DNA of 64,000 nt from contig JASBSU010000004.1 in NCBI GenBank assembly GCA_030148725.1, forward strand, positions 1 to 64,000, read 5' to 3'. Below the pieces are notes generated by a model, which had not been told where the DNA came from, did not search any database, and worked only from the letters and a program-made list of their open reading frames with translations. Shown here piece after piece: positions 47,640-56,390 of the stretch (within the stretch, counting starts at the first letter, position 1; each line of letters opens with the position of its first letter). The stretch comes from Hyphomicrobium sp. (GTDB lineage Bacteria; Pseudomonadota; Alphaproteobacteria; Rhizobiales; Hyphomicrobiaceae). Both the position numbers and the translations under genes were made by a program.

Positions 47640-48281
47640 ATGCAGATGATTGGATATTCTCTGGTGCGCCTTTCCGATGGCGTCGTGGTCGCTGGGGCGT
47701 ACGCGCTGCCGTGTCGTTGCGTCGTTGACGGGGTTGGCACTGCTGATTTCGATAAGGCGGGCCAAGTCATTCCTGACAGCGAGGCGCCGACGCACAAGCT
47801 CGTCGAGCGGTGGATCGTTGGAGAGCCCTCGACGGCACGCGATGCGCTTGTCAGCGAGGTGCAGAGCTTCGATGGCGAGAAGGTCACCGTTACGCGCGTC
47901 TGGTCTACGCCCGCGCCGACGCAGCAGGAGTTGAAGCAATACGCCGCTGAAAAGCGGCGCGGGCTCGAGCGTGGATCGACCACAGTCAATGTCGGCTCCC
48001 GGCTCATTCCCATTTGGGTCGACCCCGAGAGCCGGGCATCAGCGATGGGACTCGTGCTGACGCTCGGCATCGTCCCCGACCTGACGACCAAATGGAAAGG
48101 AAGCGACGGCGCCTTCTATGACCTCGCGACAGCCGAGATCACGCCGATGGCGCTCGGAATGATGGCGTTCGTGCAGCAGTGCTTCAATGCCGAGGAGGCC
48201 GCGCTAGCGGCCATCGACAGCGGTGAGATCACCAGCTTGGCGCAGCTTGATGCGATTGGCTGGCCGCAGGAGGGTGCGTGA
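47640..48281 (+). CDS. Tail fibre assembly-like protein
   Basis: 213 residues from the ATG at 47640. N-terminal beta domain, then a helical DUF4376-like part (AAEKRRGLERGSTTVNVG, MALGMMAFVQQCFNAEEAAL), as in tail fibre assembly/attachment proteins. Coupled to the next gene by overlap. Confidence 0.6.
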   Translation: MQMIGYSLVRLSDGVVVAGAYALPCRCVVDGVGTADFDKAGQVIPDSEAPTHKLVERWIVGEPSTARDALVSEVQSFDGEKVTVTRVWSTPAPTQQELKQYAAEKRRGLERGSTTVNVGSRLIPIWVDPESRASAMGLVLTLGIVPDLTTKWKGSDGAFYDLATAEITPMALGMMAFVQQCFNAEEAALAAIDSGEITSLAQLDAIGWPQEGA

Positions 48282-49033
48282 TGCCGCTCGACATTCCGCC
48301 CGTCGCCAATCTGTGGTTGCCGCCGAAGCCGGCGATCATTCGGCCTGACAGGGCGCGCAGGGCCATGTTCCCAATGCCAGCCTTTGTGCCGGGCGGGGAA
48401 ACCGATCCGTATTTTTCGAGCGTGGTCGCGCTGCTGCATTTCAACGGCGCCAACAACTCGACCACGTTCACAGATAGCTCCCCGTCTCCGAAGACATTTG
48501 TCGGCTCGGGCGGCGCGAAGATAGACACATCGCAGTCGGTGTTCGGCGGCGCCAGCCTCAAACTCAGCGCGTACGGCGACTGGATCGAGGCCGCATCAAA
48601 CCCGGCGTTTGCCTTCACCGGCGACTACACCTGGGAATTTCGCATTCGCTTTGCGTCCGTTGGCGGAGAGCAGAATATCATAGGCGGCACGTCGGGCGGG
48701 TCTCTTGATCTCTACATCAACGGGACGACGCTGTATGCGAATGCCTACGGTGGCGGCTCGACGCTCATGAACACGTGGAGCCCATCGGCCAACACGTGGT
48801 ACGCTGTGGCGCTCACTCGCGGCAGCAACATCACGCGGATGTTTATCGACGGAGTGATGCTCGCGAGCACGGCAAGCATCTCGACGAGCTTTGCGCAGGC
48901 CGCCTTCAATATTGGTGACTACCAGCACGGTCATCCGACTATCGGATGGTTCGACGAGGTGCGGATCACCAAGGGCGTGTGTCGCTACACCGCCAACTAT
49001 ACGGTCCGTGCGCTTCCGTTCCCGGATGCTTGA
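48281..49033 (+). CDS. LamG/concanavalin-like receptor-binding protein
   Basis: 250 residues from the ATG at 48281. About 50-240 is a LamG-type beta sandwich: VVALLHFNGANNSTTFTDSS, FGGASLKLSAYGDWIEA, FAFTGDYTWEFRIRF, NTWYAVALTRGSNITRMFID, FDEVRITKGVCRYT. Such domains bind glycans; likely the host-recognition tip. Followed by a strong terminator. Confidence 0.75.
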   Translation: MPLDIPPVANLWLPPKPAIIRPDRARRAMFPMPAFVPGGETDPYFSSVVALLHFNGANNSTTFTDSSPSPKTFVGSGGAKIDTSQSVFGGASLKLSAYGDWIEAASNPAFAFTGDYTWEFRIRFASVGGEQNIIGGTSGGSLDLYINGTTLYANAYGGGSTLMNTWSPSANTWYAVALTRGSNITRMFIDGVMLASTASISTSFAQAAFNIGDYQHGHPTIGWFDEVRITKGVCRYTANYTVRALPFPDA

Positions 49034-49093
49034 CCCGACTTCACCACAATGGGCATTGGCCTAAAGCTCACCACTGCTTGACTTTCGTTCGTG

Positions 49094-49123
49094 CCCGCCG
49101 GCAGCGCGCCGCGCGGGTTTTTT
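49094..49123 (+). terminator. Rho-independent terminator inside the late region
   Basis: CCCGC-CGGC paired with GCCG-(C)-GCGGG, followed by six T, between the fibre block and the sheath gene. The sheath ribosome site (AGGAG) lies just after it. Confidence 0.85.
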
Positions 49124-49148
49124 GTTGCCGGCGCTTCAGGAGACAACC

Positions 49149-50894
49149 ATGGCAGACATCGCCTTCCACCACGGTACGCGCGTTTTCGAGAGCCTGGAAT
49201 CGCCCGTCCTCGGCCGCACGCGCCAGTCGGCGGTGATCGCCCACATCGGCACTGCTCCGGACGCCGATCCGGCGATATTCCCGCTCAACAAGCCGGTGCT
49301 CATCAAGGGCAAGGCCGAATATTCCATCGCCGCAGCGCTGGGCGGCGACGGCACGCTGAAAGACTCGCTCGACGGGTCGTTTGATCAGGTCGCCACGTAC
49401 AACTACATCGTCCGTATCGAGGAAGGCGAAGACATCAACGAGACGCTGTCCAATCTCGTCGGTGACGGCCCGACCATGACCGGCGTGCACGCGCTGCTGA
49501 AGTGCGAGAGCCTTTATGGCCGCAACACCAAACCCCGCCTCGTCGTCGTGCCTGGGTTCACGGCCCCGCTCGGTGAGGACGGCGTAGCTTCCATCAACAT
49601 CACCGCGCCAGGCTCTAGCTACGAAAGCGCGCCGACGGTTTACGTCTATCCGACCAATGCCACCAAGCTGGTGACGCGCACGGCAGACGGCGACAACGTT
49701 GGCAACGGTGTGATGACACTCGCCGACCCCGCCCACGGCGCTGGGCTTGTTGCGGGTGACTATCGCGTCGAGTGCGTGACCGAGGCGGCGAACGGCGGCG
49801 TGTTCAACGTCAAGGACCCGACCGGCAACGTCATCGGTCAGGCGACTGTCGGCGCTGCATACGTCGGCCCGATCCGCTTCACTATCGCTGACGGTGCAAA
49901 CGACTTCGACATCGGCGACGGCTTCACCGTTACCGCAGCAATCAGTGGCGGTGATGGCGTGGGCGCGGTCGTCGAAGCGGTGGTTTCTTCCGGCACCGTT
50001 TCGCAGCTCATCGTCCGCAAGCCCGGCTGGGGCTACGAGAACGGCATCGCCATCGCCTTCGCTGGCGGCGGCGGTGCGGGCGCGGCCGCATCCGCCACGG
50101 CCGGCACTGTCGCTAACCCCGTTGTCGCGGAGCTGGTCGGCGTATGCGAGAAGCTTCGCGCCGTATCGCTCGTCGACGGGCCCGACACGACGGACGCCGC
50201 CGCGGTGCTGTGGCGCCAGAAGATCAACTCGGACCGCATCTATCCGATCGACGTCAAGCATCTCGTCTGGGACACGGACCTCGATGCTATCGTATCGCAG
50301 CCAGCCAGCTCGCGCTTTGCCGGCGTGCAGGCAAAGGTGGACCGCGAGCAGGGCTTCTGGTGGTCGCTTTCCAACAAGCCGATCAACGGCATCATCGGCG
50401 TGTCGCGCCCGATCTCCTACGGCGACCAGGCGAACTACCTCAACGAGAACCACGTCAACACGACCATTAATATGGGCGACGGGTTCATCACCTGGGGCAA
50501 CCGCGTTGCAACGTCGATCGATCTCAACAAGTTCATCTCGGTGCGCCGGACGATGGACTTCATCAATGAGGCGCTGGAAGACGCCTATCTGGAGTTCGTC
50601 GACAAGCCGTTCAGCTTGGCGAACCTGAAGTTCATGATCGAGAGCGGCAACGCCTTCATGAAGGTGTTGCGTGCCGAAGGTGCCATTCTGAACGGCCGTG
50701 TGTGGCTCGATCCCGAGCGCAACACGAACGAGGAGATGGCGCAAGGGCGCGTAACGCTCGGCGTCGACTTCGAGCCGCCGGCACCGATGGAAGACATCCG
50801 TCTCATCACGCACCGCAATATCACGTACTACGCGGAGCTGCGTAACCGGGTGCTCGAGGAGATCCGCAGCGGCGCTCTCGCTTTTGCAGCCTAG
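49149..50894 (+). CDS. FI: Tail sheath protein (gpFI-like) with an inserted domain
   Basis: 581 residues from the ATG at 49149 (AGGAG 6 bases upstream); P2 FI is about 400. N-terminal sheath part (1-145) and C-terminal part (about 325-581: WRQKINSDRIYPIDVKHLVW, RRTMDFINEALEDAY) fit contractile sheaths. Between them are a GSSYESAPTVYVY segment, the domain shared with the decoration protein (201-264), and a second SGY-type segment (GWGYENGIAIAFAGGG). Confidence 0.9.
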   Translation: MADIAFHHGTRVFESLESPVLGRTRQSAVIAHIGTAPDADPAIFPLNKPVLIKGKAEYSIAAALGGDGTLKDSLDGSFDQVATYNYIVRIEEGEDINETLSNLVGDGPTMTGVHALLKCESLYGRNTKPRLVVVPGFTAPLGEDGVASINITAPGSSYESAPTVYVYPTNATKLVTRTADGDNVGNGVMTLADPAHGAGLVAGDYRVECVTEAANGGVFNVKDPTGNVIGQATVGAAYVGPIRFTIADGANDFDIGDGFTVTAAISGGDGVGAVVEAVVSSGTVSQLIVRKPGWGYENGIAIAFAGGGGAGAAASATAGTVANPVVAELVGVCEKLRAVSLVDGPDTTDAAAVLWRQKINSDRIYPIDVKHLVWDTDLDAIVSQPASSRFAGVQAKVDREQGFWWSLSNKPINGIIGVSRPISYGDQANYLNENHVNTTINMGDGFITWGNRVATSIDLNKFISVRRTMDFINEALEDAYLEFVDKPFSLANLKFMIESGNAFMKVLRAEGAILNGRVWLDPERNTNEEMAQGRVTLGVDFEPPAPMEDIRLITHRNITYYAELRNRVLEEIRSGALAFAA

Positions 50895-51098
50895 TTGAAG
50901 TGCCTCACGCCGCTGTCCCGCGCTGACGCGCGGGGCGGCTCCGGCAGGGCGCCGCTTCGCGGCGGGTCGCCTTGCTCCCCGGCCCTTCGGGCCGAAGTCC
51001 CGCAGGCGCCAAGGGCGCCCGGCGCGAGCGCCGGCTGACCGCTCGCTCGATCACCGGCCGCTTGAGCGCGGCACTTCCACTCGCTTCAGGAGCAAACA
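50895..51098 (+). other. Highly structured gap between sheath and tube genes
   Basis: 204 bp of strong hairpins: GCCGCTTCGCGGC, GGCCCTTCGGGCC, GGCGCCAAGGGCGCC and CCGGCGCGAGCGCCGG among others. Includes dispersed repeat copy B (50992-51036, inverted). It may reduce tube relative to sheath transcripts or protect mRNA ends. Confidence 0.6.
50992..51036 (-). repeat. Dispersed repeat, copy B (inverted)
   Basis: Reverse complement matches copy A (1844-1888) at 40 of 45 positions, and the CCGGCGCTC half also matches copies C and D. Confidence 0.7.
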
Positions 51099-51620
51099 AT
51101 GTCGGAAATGCCCAAGTACATCCTGCGCAACTGCACCATTTTCGTCGACCGCATTTCGAAGGTCGGTCAGGCGTCCGAGATGACGCTGCCGGTTCCGGAG
51201 GAGACCGTCGAGGACATCCGCAACGCCGGCATGGTGATGCCGATCGAGGTCAAGCTCGGTTACGAGAAGCTCGAGATGAGCTTCAAGATGACCGCATTCG
51301 ACCCGCAGACGCTGCTGCTGTTCGGCCTGCGGCCGGGTGTCATCAAGGAGTTCATGGTGACGGGCGCGCTCGTCGACGAGGACGGGACGACGCACTCCGC
51401 GGTCGCGTACGTGCGTGGCTTTCTCAAGAAGCCGGAGGCCGACTCGTGGAAGCCCGGCGAAAAGAGCGAGAGCGACTACACCGTGTCCGTGCGGTCGTAC
51501 AAGCTTGAGATCGACGGCAATCCGATCATCGAGATGGATCCGTTCGAAGTGAAGATCGGTGGCGTCAGCCAGACGAAGGACATCCGCAGCGCACTCTTGC
51601 TCGGCGGTGACTCGGCTTAA
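51099..51620 (+). CDS. FII: Tail tube protein (gpFII-like)
   Basis: 173 residues, the usual size. PKYILRNCTIFVDRIS, then EMTLPVPEETVEDIRNAG and the C-terminal YKLEIDGNPIIEMDPFEVK match major tail tube proteins. The AGGAG site is 9 bases upstream. Followed by a 12-bp bulged hairpin (51638-51668). Confidence 0.9.
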   Translation: MSEMPKYILRNCTIFVDRISKVGQASEMTLPVPEETVEDIRNAGMVMPIEVKLGYEKLEMSFKMTAFDPQTLLLFGLRPGVIKEFMVTGALVDEDGTTHSAVAYVRGFLKKPEADSWKPGEKSESDYTVSVRSYKLEIDGNPIIEMDPFEVKIGGVSQTKDIRSALLLGGDSA

Positions 51621-51690
51621 GCACTTTGAGTGACACGACGGCGCCTCACCCAGCGTGGTGAGCGCCGTTAGGTAATCGACGGGGGACAAC

Positions 51691-52269
51691 ATGGCGAAGA
51701 AACCGACGACGGCCGCGGGAACGGCTGGCAATACGATCACGCTCACGGTGCCGATCGAGATGGGCGCTGCGGGCAGCATCGAAACGCTGACGCTGCGCCG
51801 GCCAACGCTGGGCGACAACGTTGCTGCGGAGCAGGCCCCAGCCGGGATGGCGCGCACCGTGGCCTTTTGGGCGCATATTGCCGGCGTGCCGGTGAAGGCG
51901 ATGGAACGCCTGAAAACGCGCGACGCGGCCAAGATCCAGAAGTGGCTGCACGATGCGAGCTTGCTCGACCAGCCGCCGCCAGGGCACATCGACGAAGGCG
52001 ACAAGCGGACGTTCAATCTCATTGAGCCAATCAACGATGGCCGTACGACGCGCCTCACGCTGCGCGAGCCTGATCTCGCCGCCGGCATTGCGGTGGAGAA
52101 ATTCAAGAACGAGCACGAGCAGATGGCGGCGTCGATTGCCGTGCTTGCCGGTATCACCATCCCGGAAACCCATCAGCTCGATATGCGGGACGTGGCCCGC
52201 ATCGAGGCGTGGCTCGTCCCTTTCGTCGACGGGTCGAGTTCAATGGACGGCGCCCCTGGCGCACCATAG
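51691..52269 (+). CDS. E: Tail assembly chaperone E-like, zero-frame product
   Basis: 192 residues. Beta N-terminal domain (ITLTVPIEMGAAGSIETLTL), then a helical domain (DAAKIQKWLHDASLL). The reading frame overlaps a second ORF in the -1 frame that lacks its own ribosome site, and a slippery heptamer lies in the overlap. This is the conserved E/E' design placed between tube and tape-measure genes. Confidence 0.8.
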   Translation: MAKKPTTAAGTAGNTITLTVPIEMGAAGSIETLTLRRPTLGDNVAAEQAPAGMARTVAFWAHIAGVPVKAMERLKTRDAAKIQKWLHDASLLDQPPPGHIDEGDKRTFNLIEPINDGRTTRLTLREPDLAAGIAVEKFKNEHEQMAASIAVLAGITIPETHQLDMRDVARIEAWLVPFVDGSSSMDGAPGAP

Positions 52270-52391
52270 GCGCCGAGATCAGCCACGTCCTGCATACGGA
52301 CATCGACACCGTGATGCGCCTCAAACTCGACGAGGCGCTGCTGTGGTGGGCTGAAGCCGCCAAGATCAGCAACCCGAAGGCATTCAGCTAA
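52209..52391 (+). CDS. E' extension reached by -1 frameshift
   Basis: The -1 frame continues from 52224 to the stop at 52391 (RRRVEFNGRRPWRTI through WWAEAAKISNPKAFS). Read independently it would start at an ATG at 52209 without a ribosome site. Its last base overlaps the tape-measure start. Fusion length would be about 233 residues. Confidence 0.7.
   Translation: MARPFRRRVEFNGRRPWRTIGAEISHVLHTDIDTVMRLKLDEALLWWAEAAKISNPKAFS
52218..52224 (+). promoter_or_regulatory. Slippery heptamer C CCT TTC for -1 frameshifting
   Basis: In the zero frame the codons are GTC-CCT-TTC, giving the X XXY YYZ pattern; both tRNAs can re-pair after slipping one base back (CCC, TTT). It lies where the two chaperone ORFs overlap. 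Confidence 0.65.
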
Positions 52392-54673
52392 TGGCCAATC
52401 TGACGTCACGGCTGGTCATCAGTCTTGTCGATCGCGCAAGCGGGCCGGCGCGCGGCATCGCCGGAAGCCTTCGGGCACTGAACACGGCTGCGCGCACGGC
52501 GCCATTAGCGACGATGGCTGCCGAGGCGAAGAAGACGGGGCAGCATCTCACGGCGTTTGCCACGAAGGCCGCGGCGGCCGGGTATGGGCTCTACGCCTTC
52601 ATCAACGCCACGAAAGAGTTCAACGAGTCCAAGTTCGGCTACGGCTTCGCGCGCATCACTGACTTCATCGAGAAAGGAAAGCTCGACACCAAGGGCTGGG
52701 CGGAAGAGATGAACTCAGCGGCGAAGGCCGCGCGCAAACTTGCGAAGGAGTTCGGCACCACTCCGTCGACCGTAATGAAGGCCCGCGAGGAAGTCGAAAA
52801 GCTCGGCTTCAAGGGTGATGAGAGCGAGTCGATATGGCGCGCTGCGCTCGGGCTTCATCTGTCGGAGCCCGACTCGCTCGATTCCGGCGAGGCCGCGAAG
52901 TTCGTCGGCGCGATGTATCGAGGCTATGCCAAGCAGCGAGAAGCTCTGGCGAAGAAGCTCGGCAGGGATGCCAACGATCCCAAGTTCCAAGATATGTGGA
53001 TCAAGGGACTTGCGGGCAAAGCGGCCGTTGCCGGCGCGGAGAGCGCGCTTGGCCCGGCTGACCTCATCGAGGGTATGCGGCAGTATGCGCCGCAGTGGGC
53101 GCAATTCGGCATCAGCCCCGAGTACGCAATGGCGGCGCTGGCCCACGGTTCGAACTATGGATTCCGCGCGCCAGAACTCGGCACCGCGTTCAAGTCGATG
53201 GCGAACCGTCTCGTCAAGCCGACTGCAGAGGGACTGCGTTGGCTCAACGCACTCGGTGTAGACCGATCGAGGTACATGAGCACGGACGCCGCGGATCCCG
53301 AGCGCGCCACGAACCAGCTCAGCAGCCTGCTCGGTGGCAGCCTCAGCGGAAAGAACAAGGCTTCGGTGCGTCAGATGCTGCAGAAAGCGCAGCGCGACGG
53401 CACGACGACGTCGCCCGAGTTCCAGCAGGAGCTATCCACCCGCGTCGCCAAATTGCTGAAGCGGCGGACCGAGCAGGACCTGCAGGAAATCGAAATGGCG
53501 GTTTCCAACGCCACGATGTCCAGCGGTGGTCAGATAGACCTCAACGGATTGGTGCGCGAGTTGATCGCCAAGAAGGCCGGGCCCGCGGCCATGATGGCGA
53601 TTTTCGAAGGTCGCCACTATGCCCGCGGCACGCCGATGTTCGAGTTCTACGACAAGATGTACGCCCTGTTCGAAAAGCTTCAGGCGGTCGACGGATCAGT
53701 CATCGATAACGTCGTCGAAGGACGCAAGATCACGGAAGCCGGCACAGCGGACCAGCTGTACGGCGCGTGGCAGGACTTCCTGCTGCAGCTACAGGATTCG
53801 GGCGTCATCGAAGGCGTCAAGCAGGGGCTTACGGCGATCGCTGATACACTCAAGGCGATCGGTCCGGAAGGCACTGCGCTGGCTATGAAGCTGATGGTCG
53901 TCAGCACGGCAGCCGGGCTTGCCGTGAGTGCCTTGGGAGCTGTCGTCGGTGTTCTGCGCACGGCTTATGCGCTGGGCCGCGGTGCTCTCGCCCTTGCGGG
54001 CATCGGCGGAGCGGGTGCAGCGGGTACTGGCGCATTGGGTGCGCGCGGGATGTTCGGCCTCGGCGCCGGGGTTTACGGCGGCGCGAAAGCGGTGGCTGCC
54101 TCCAAACGAATGGTGCAGGGGATGTCCGCCTCGCGCGGGCTTCTGGCGTCCAGCAAGATGATCGCCGGCATGGGTGCAGCCGGGGCCGGTGGCGCTGCGG
54201 CGTCGACTGTCGGCAAGGGGCTTGTCGCCCGCCTCATACCCGGCGTTGGATGGGCGTTGACGGCAGCCGGGCTGGGTGCTGGTGGTTACGCTGCATATCA
54301 GGACTATCAAAAGAACGGCGACCTCTGGAGTGCGGCAAAGGCCGGCGGCATGGGCTTCCTGACGCTTGGCACGAGTGGCGCTGAGGCCGCAGAGGCTCCG
54401 GCCGGTGGTGCAGGCGCGGCGCCAGACGGCGGCCTGTCGCAAATTCAGTCGCAAGCGCAAGCAATCCCGGCCGCCGTGCAGGCGGCTATGGCTCAGTTGC
54501 AAAGCATCGTCGGCGCGGTCGACCTTACGGCGCAGGGTGCACGCATTGCGCAATCGCTCGCCAACGGCATTCGCTCGGGCACTGGTGCGATCGCCGCAGC
54601 GGCACGCGATGCCGCGCAAGCGGCGCAGGTCGGCTCAGCGATGCGCGGCGCTTACTCCGACGGGGGACGCTAA
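52391..54673 (+). CDS. T: Tail tape measure protein (gpT-like)
   Basis: 760 residues, long helical protein with hydrophobic C-terminal helices (about 490-560: LKLMVVSTAAGLAVSALGAV-type) and a Gly/Ala-rich end. Sits after the chaperone pair as in all contractile phages. Its length sets tail length. Confidence 0.9.
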   Translation: MANLTSRLVISLVDRASGPARGIAGSLRALNTAARTAPLATMAAEAKKTGQHLTAFATKAAAAGYGLYAFINATKEFNESKFGYGFARITDFIEKGKLDTKGWAEEMNSAAKAARKLAKEFGTTPSTVMKAREEVEKLGFKGDESESIWRAALGLHLSEPDSLDSGEAAKFVGAMYRGYAKQREALAKKLGRDANDPKFQDMWIKGLAGKAAVAGAESALGPADLIEGMRQYAPQWAQFGISPEYAMAALAHGSNYGFRAPELGTAFKSMANRLVKPTAEGLRWLNALGVDRSRYMSTDAADPERATNQLSSLLGGSLSGKNKASVRQMLQKAQRDGTTTSPEFQQELSTRVAKLLKRRTEQDLQEIEMAVSNATMSSGGQIDLNGLVRELIAKKAGPAAMMAIFEGRHYARGTPMFEFYDKMYALFEKLQAVDGSVIDNVVEGRKITEAGTADQLYGAWQDFLLQLQDSGVIEGVKQGLTAIADTLKAIGPEGTALAMKLMVVSTAAGLAVSALGAVVGVLRTAYALGRGALALAGIGGAGAAGTGALGARGMFGLGAGVYGGAKAVAASKRMVQGMSASRGLLASSKMIAGMGAAGAGGAAASTVGKGLVARLIPGVGWALTAAGLGAGGYAAYQDYQKNGDLWSAAKAGGMGFLTLGTSGAEAAEAPAGGAGAAPDGGLSQIQSQAQAIPAAVQAAMAQLQSIVGAVDLTAQGARIAQSLANGIRSGTGAIAAAARDAAQAAQVGSAMRGAYSDGGR

Positions 54674-55071
54674 TGGCAGACGGAACCGGCCCCTCGCCGA
54701 TGGCGCTGGGGTCCTACGCTTTTTTCGCGCTCGGCTTCTCATTCGAGACGCAGAGCAGCGGACTGGAAACGCCGTGGGCGGAGATCGACGTCACCATGCG
54801 TCCTGACGCGCACCAATGGATGGGTGAGAAGGGCGAGACGTTCGAGATCCGCGGCGTTGTGTTCGACCCCGAGTTCGGCGGACAGGACTCGCTCAATGGC
54901 CTGAAGGCCGCAGCGAAGCGGGGCGAGAAGCTGATGCTGGTGACGCGCGCCGGCAAGGTACATGGGCGGCACATCATCCTTGGCGTCAGCGAGGATCGAG
55001 AAGCCATCCACGCTTCCGGAGTGGCGCGCAAAAACGCCTACAACATCCAGCTGCAGAAGTACCAGGGCTGA
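54673..55071 (+). CDS. U: Tail protein U
   Basis: 132 residues. Starts MALGSYAFFALGFSFETQSS; ends AYNIQLQKY. These are P2 gpU landmarks. It caps the tail-tube region together with gpX and gpD. Confidence 0.85.
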   Translation: MADGTGPSPMALGSYAFFALGFSFETQSSGLETPWAEIDVTMRPDAHQWMGEKGETFEIRGVVFDPEFGGQDSLNGLKAAAKRGEKLMLVTRAGKVHGRHIILGVSEDREAIHASGVARKNAYNIQLQKYQG

Positions 55072-55072
55072 C

Positions 55073-55297
55073 ATGGCGCACCAGTACACGACGAAGCAAG
55101 GCGACATGATCGACCTCATCTGTTTCCGCCACTACGGCGGACATCGGGCGGGCTCGGTTGAAGCCGTTCTCGAGGCAAATCGCACGACCGTGCGCCTGGC
55201 GCATCGTGACGAGGTTTTGCCGATCGGGCTGACATTGACGCTACCGGATTTGCCGACGGCGCCGATGCAGTTTCCGATCCAGTATCTTTGGGACTGA
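55073..55297 (+). CDS. X: Tail protein X (LysM-like)
   Basis: 74 residues from the ATG at 55073. TTKQGDMIDLICFRHYGGH through LPIGLTLTLPD is the LysM-like fold of gpX. It may bind peptidoglycan or the hub. Confidence 0.85.
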   Translation: MAHQYTTKQGDMIDLICFRHYGGHRAGSVEAVLEANRTTVRLAHRDEVLPIGLTLTLPDLPTAPMQFPIQYLWD

Positions 55298-55317
55298 CGC
55301 AAGCAGATTGACGCTTG

Positions 55318-55382
55318 CTCGATTGATAGCCCGCCCGAGCGGATGACCGGCGCTCACGCGGGGCGCCTTGCGCCCTGAGCTC
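55318..55382 (+). repeat. Dispersed repeat, copy D
   Basis: GCTCGATTGATAGC, then GATGACCGGCGCTCACGC and GGGCGCCTTGCGCCCTGAGC. Aligns to copy C over its left half and to copies A and B over CCGGCGCTC and the GCGCC core. In the gap before gpD. Confidence 0.5.
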
Positions 55383-55401
55383 CTGCGCGGCTGGAGGAAG
55401 T

Positions 55402-56382
55402 ATGCGCCCAATCTGCAACCTTACTGTCGGTGGGGTGCCCGTCTCCGCCGGCTTCATGTCGCGGCTCATCTCGTGCACGGTGACCGACAAGGAGGGCTTC
55501 TCCGCCGACACCATCGACATTGAGCTCAACGGCGGCCCCCTGATCGCCGTGCCGCGGACCAAGACGCTCATCACGTGCGCGATGGGGTACGAGGAAACCG
55601 GTGTCGCCTTCATGGGCACGTTCATCGTCGACGAAGGTTCGCTCGATTGCCTGCCCTACAAGATCAAGCTGCAGGGCAAGTCGGCCGACATGCGCGAGAA
55701 GCTGAAAGAGCACCGCGAGCGGCATTTCGAGAACAAGTCGGTCATAGACATCGTCAGCCAGATCGCCGGCGAGCACGGTCTGTCGCCCCAGGTCGACGCC
55801 AGTGTCGGGAGCCACAAATACAAGTGGTTCGGGCAGCAGAACGAGAGCGCTCTGCACGTGCTGCGCCGCCTCGCTGACAGGCACGGTGCCACGATGGCCA
55901 TCAAGAACGGGCGCATGATCTTCGGCAAGAAGGGCGCAGGGATCACCGCCGCGGGCGCTGTCGTGTCGAGCATCGTCATCACGCCACAGATGATCGTCGA
56001 AGGGTCGTGCTCGGTAAAGTTCGCCGAGCGCCCATCCCACAATCAAGCCAGCGGTGCGTGGCACGATCAGGGTGAGGCGGAGCGCAAGCACGAAGACGCG
56101 CCGGCGGGCAAAGGCACCGCCCACTACGCGCTGCGCCACACCTATGCGGATCAAGACGAAGCAAAGGCGGCCGCCGGCTCCAAGGGCAAGGACCTCGAGC
56201 GCTCCGGCGACACAACGTCGGTCACCATCATCGGCAATCCCGCCGCACGCGGCGGCGGCAACATGGCCTACTCCGGTGTGCACGTGCAGGCGGACGGCAT
56301 TCCGTGGGTCATCGAGACCGCGACGCATAGCTTCTCGAAGCAGGGCTACACGACGCAGATCGAAGCGAAGGCGAAGGTTTAG
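55402..56382 (+). CDS. D: Baseplate hub protein D (late control gpD-like)
   Basis: 326 residues from ATG with GGAGGAAGT upstream. Three beta subdomains: ISCTVTDKEGFSADTIDIEL, FIVDEGSLDCLPYKIKLQGK, DIVSQIAGEHGLSPQVDAS. Forms the hub between spike and tube. Confidence 0.9.
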   Translation: MRPICNLTVGGVPVSAGFMSRLISCTVTDKEGFSADTIDIELNGGPLIAVPRTKTLITCAMGYEETGVAFMGTFIVDEGSLDCLPYKIKLQGKSADMREKLKEHRERHFENKSVIDIVSQIAGEHGLSPQVDASVGSHKYKWFGQQNESALHVLRRLADRHGATMAIKNGRMIFGKKGAGITAAGAVVSSIVITPQMIVEGSCSVKFAERPSHNQASGAWHDQGEAERKHEDAPAGKGTAHYALRHTYADQDEAKAAAGSKGKDLERSGDTTSVTIIGNPAARGGGNMAYSGVHVQADGIPWVIETATHSFSKQGYTTQIEAKAKV

Positions 56383-56390
56383 GGGGCTTC

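Noticed and set aside
46694-49033. Diversity-generating retroelement acting on the LamG fibre tip
   Set aside because: No reverse transcriptase gene and no template/variable repeat pair seen around the fibre genes.
49068-50813. 581-aa open frame on the minus strand opposite the sheath gene
   Set aside because: Same antisense artefact; the plus-strand sheath protein is clear and complete.
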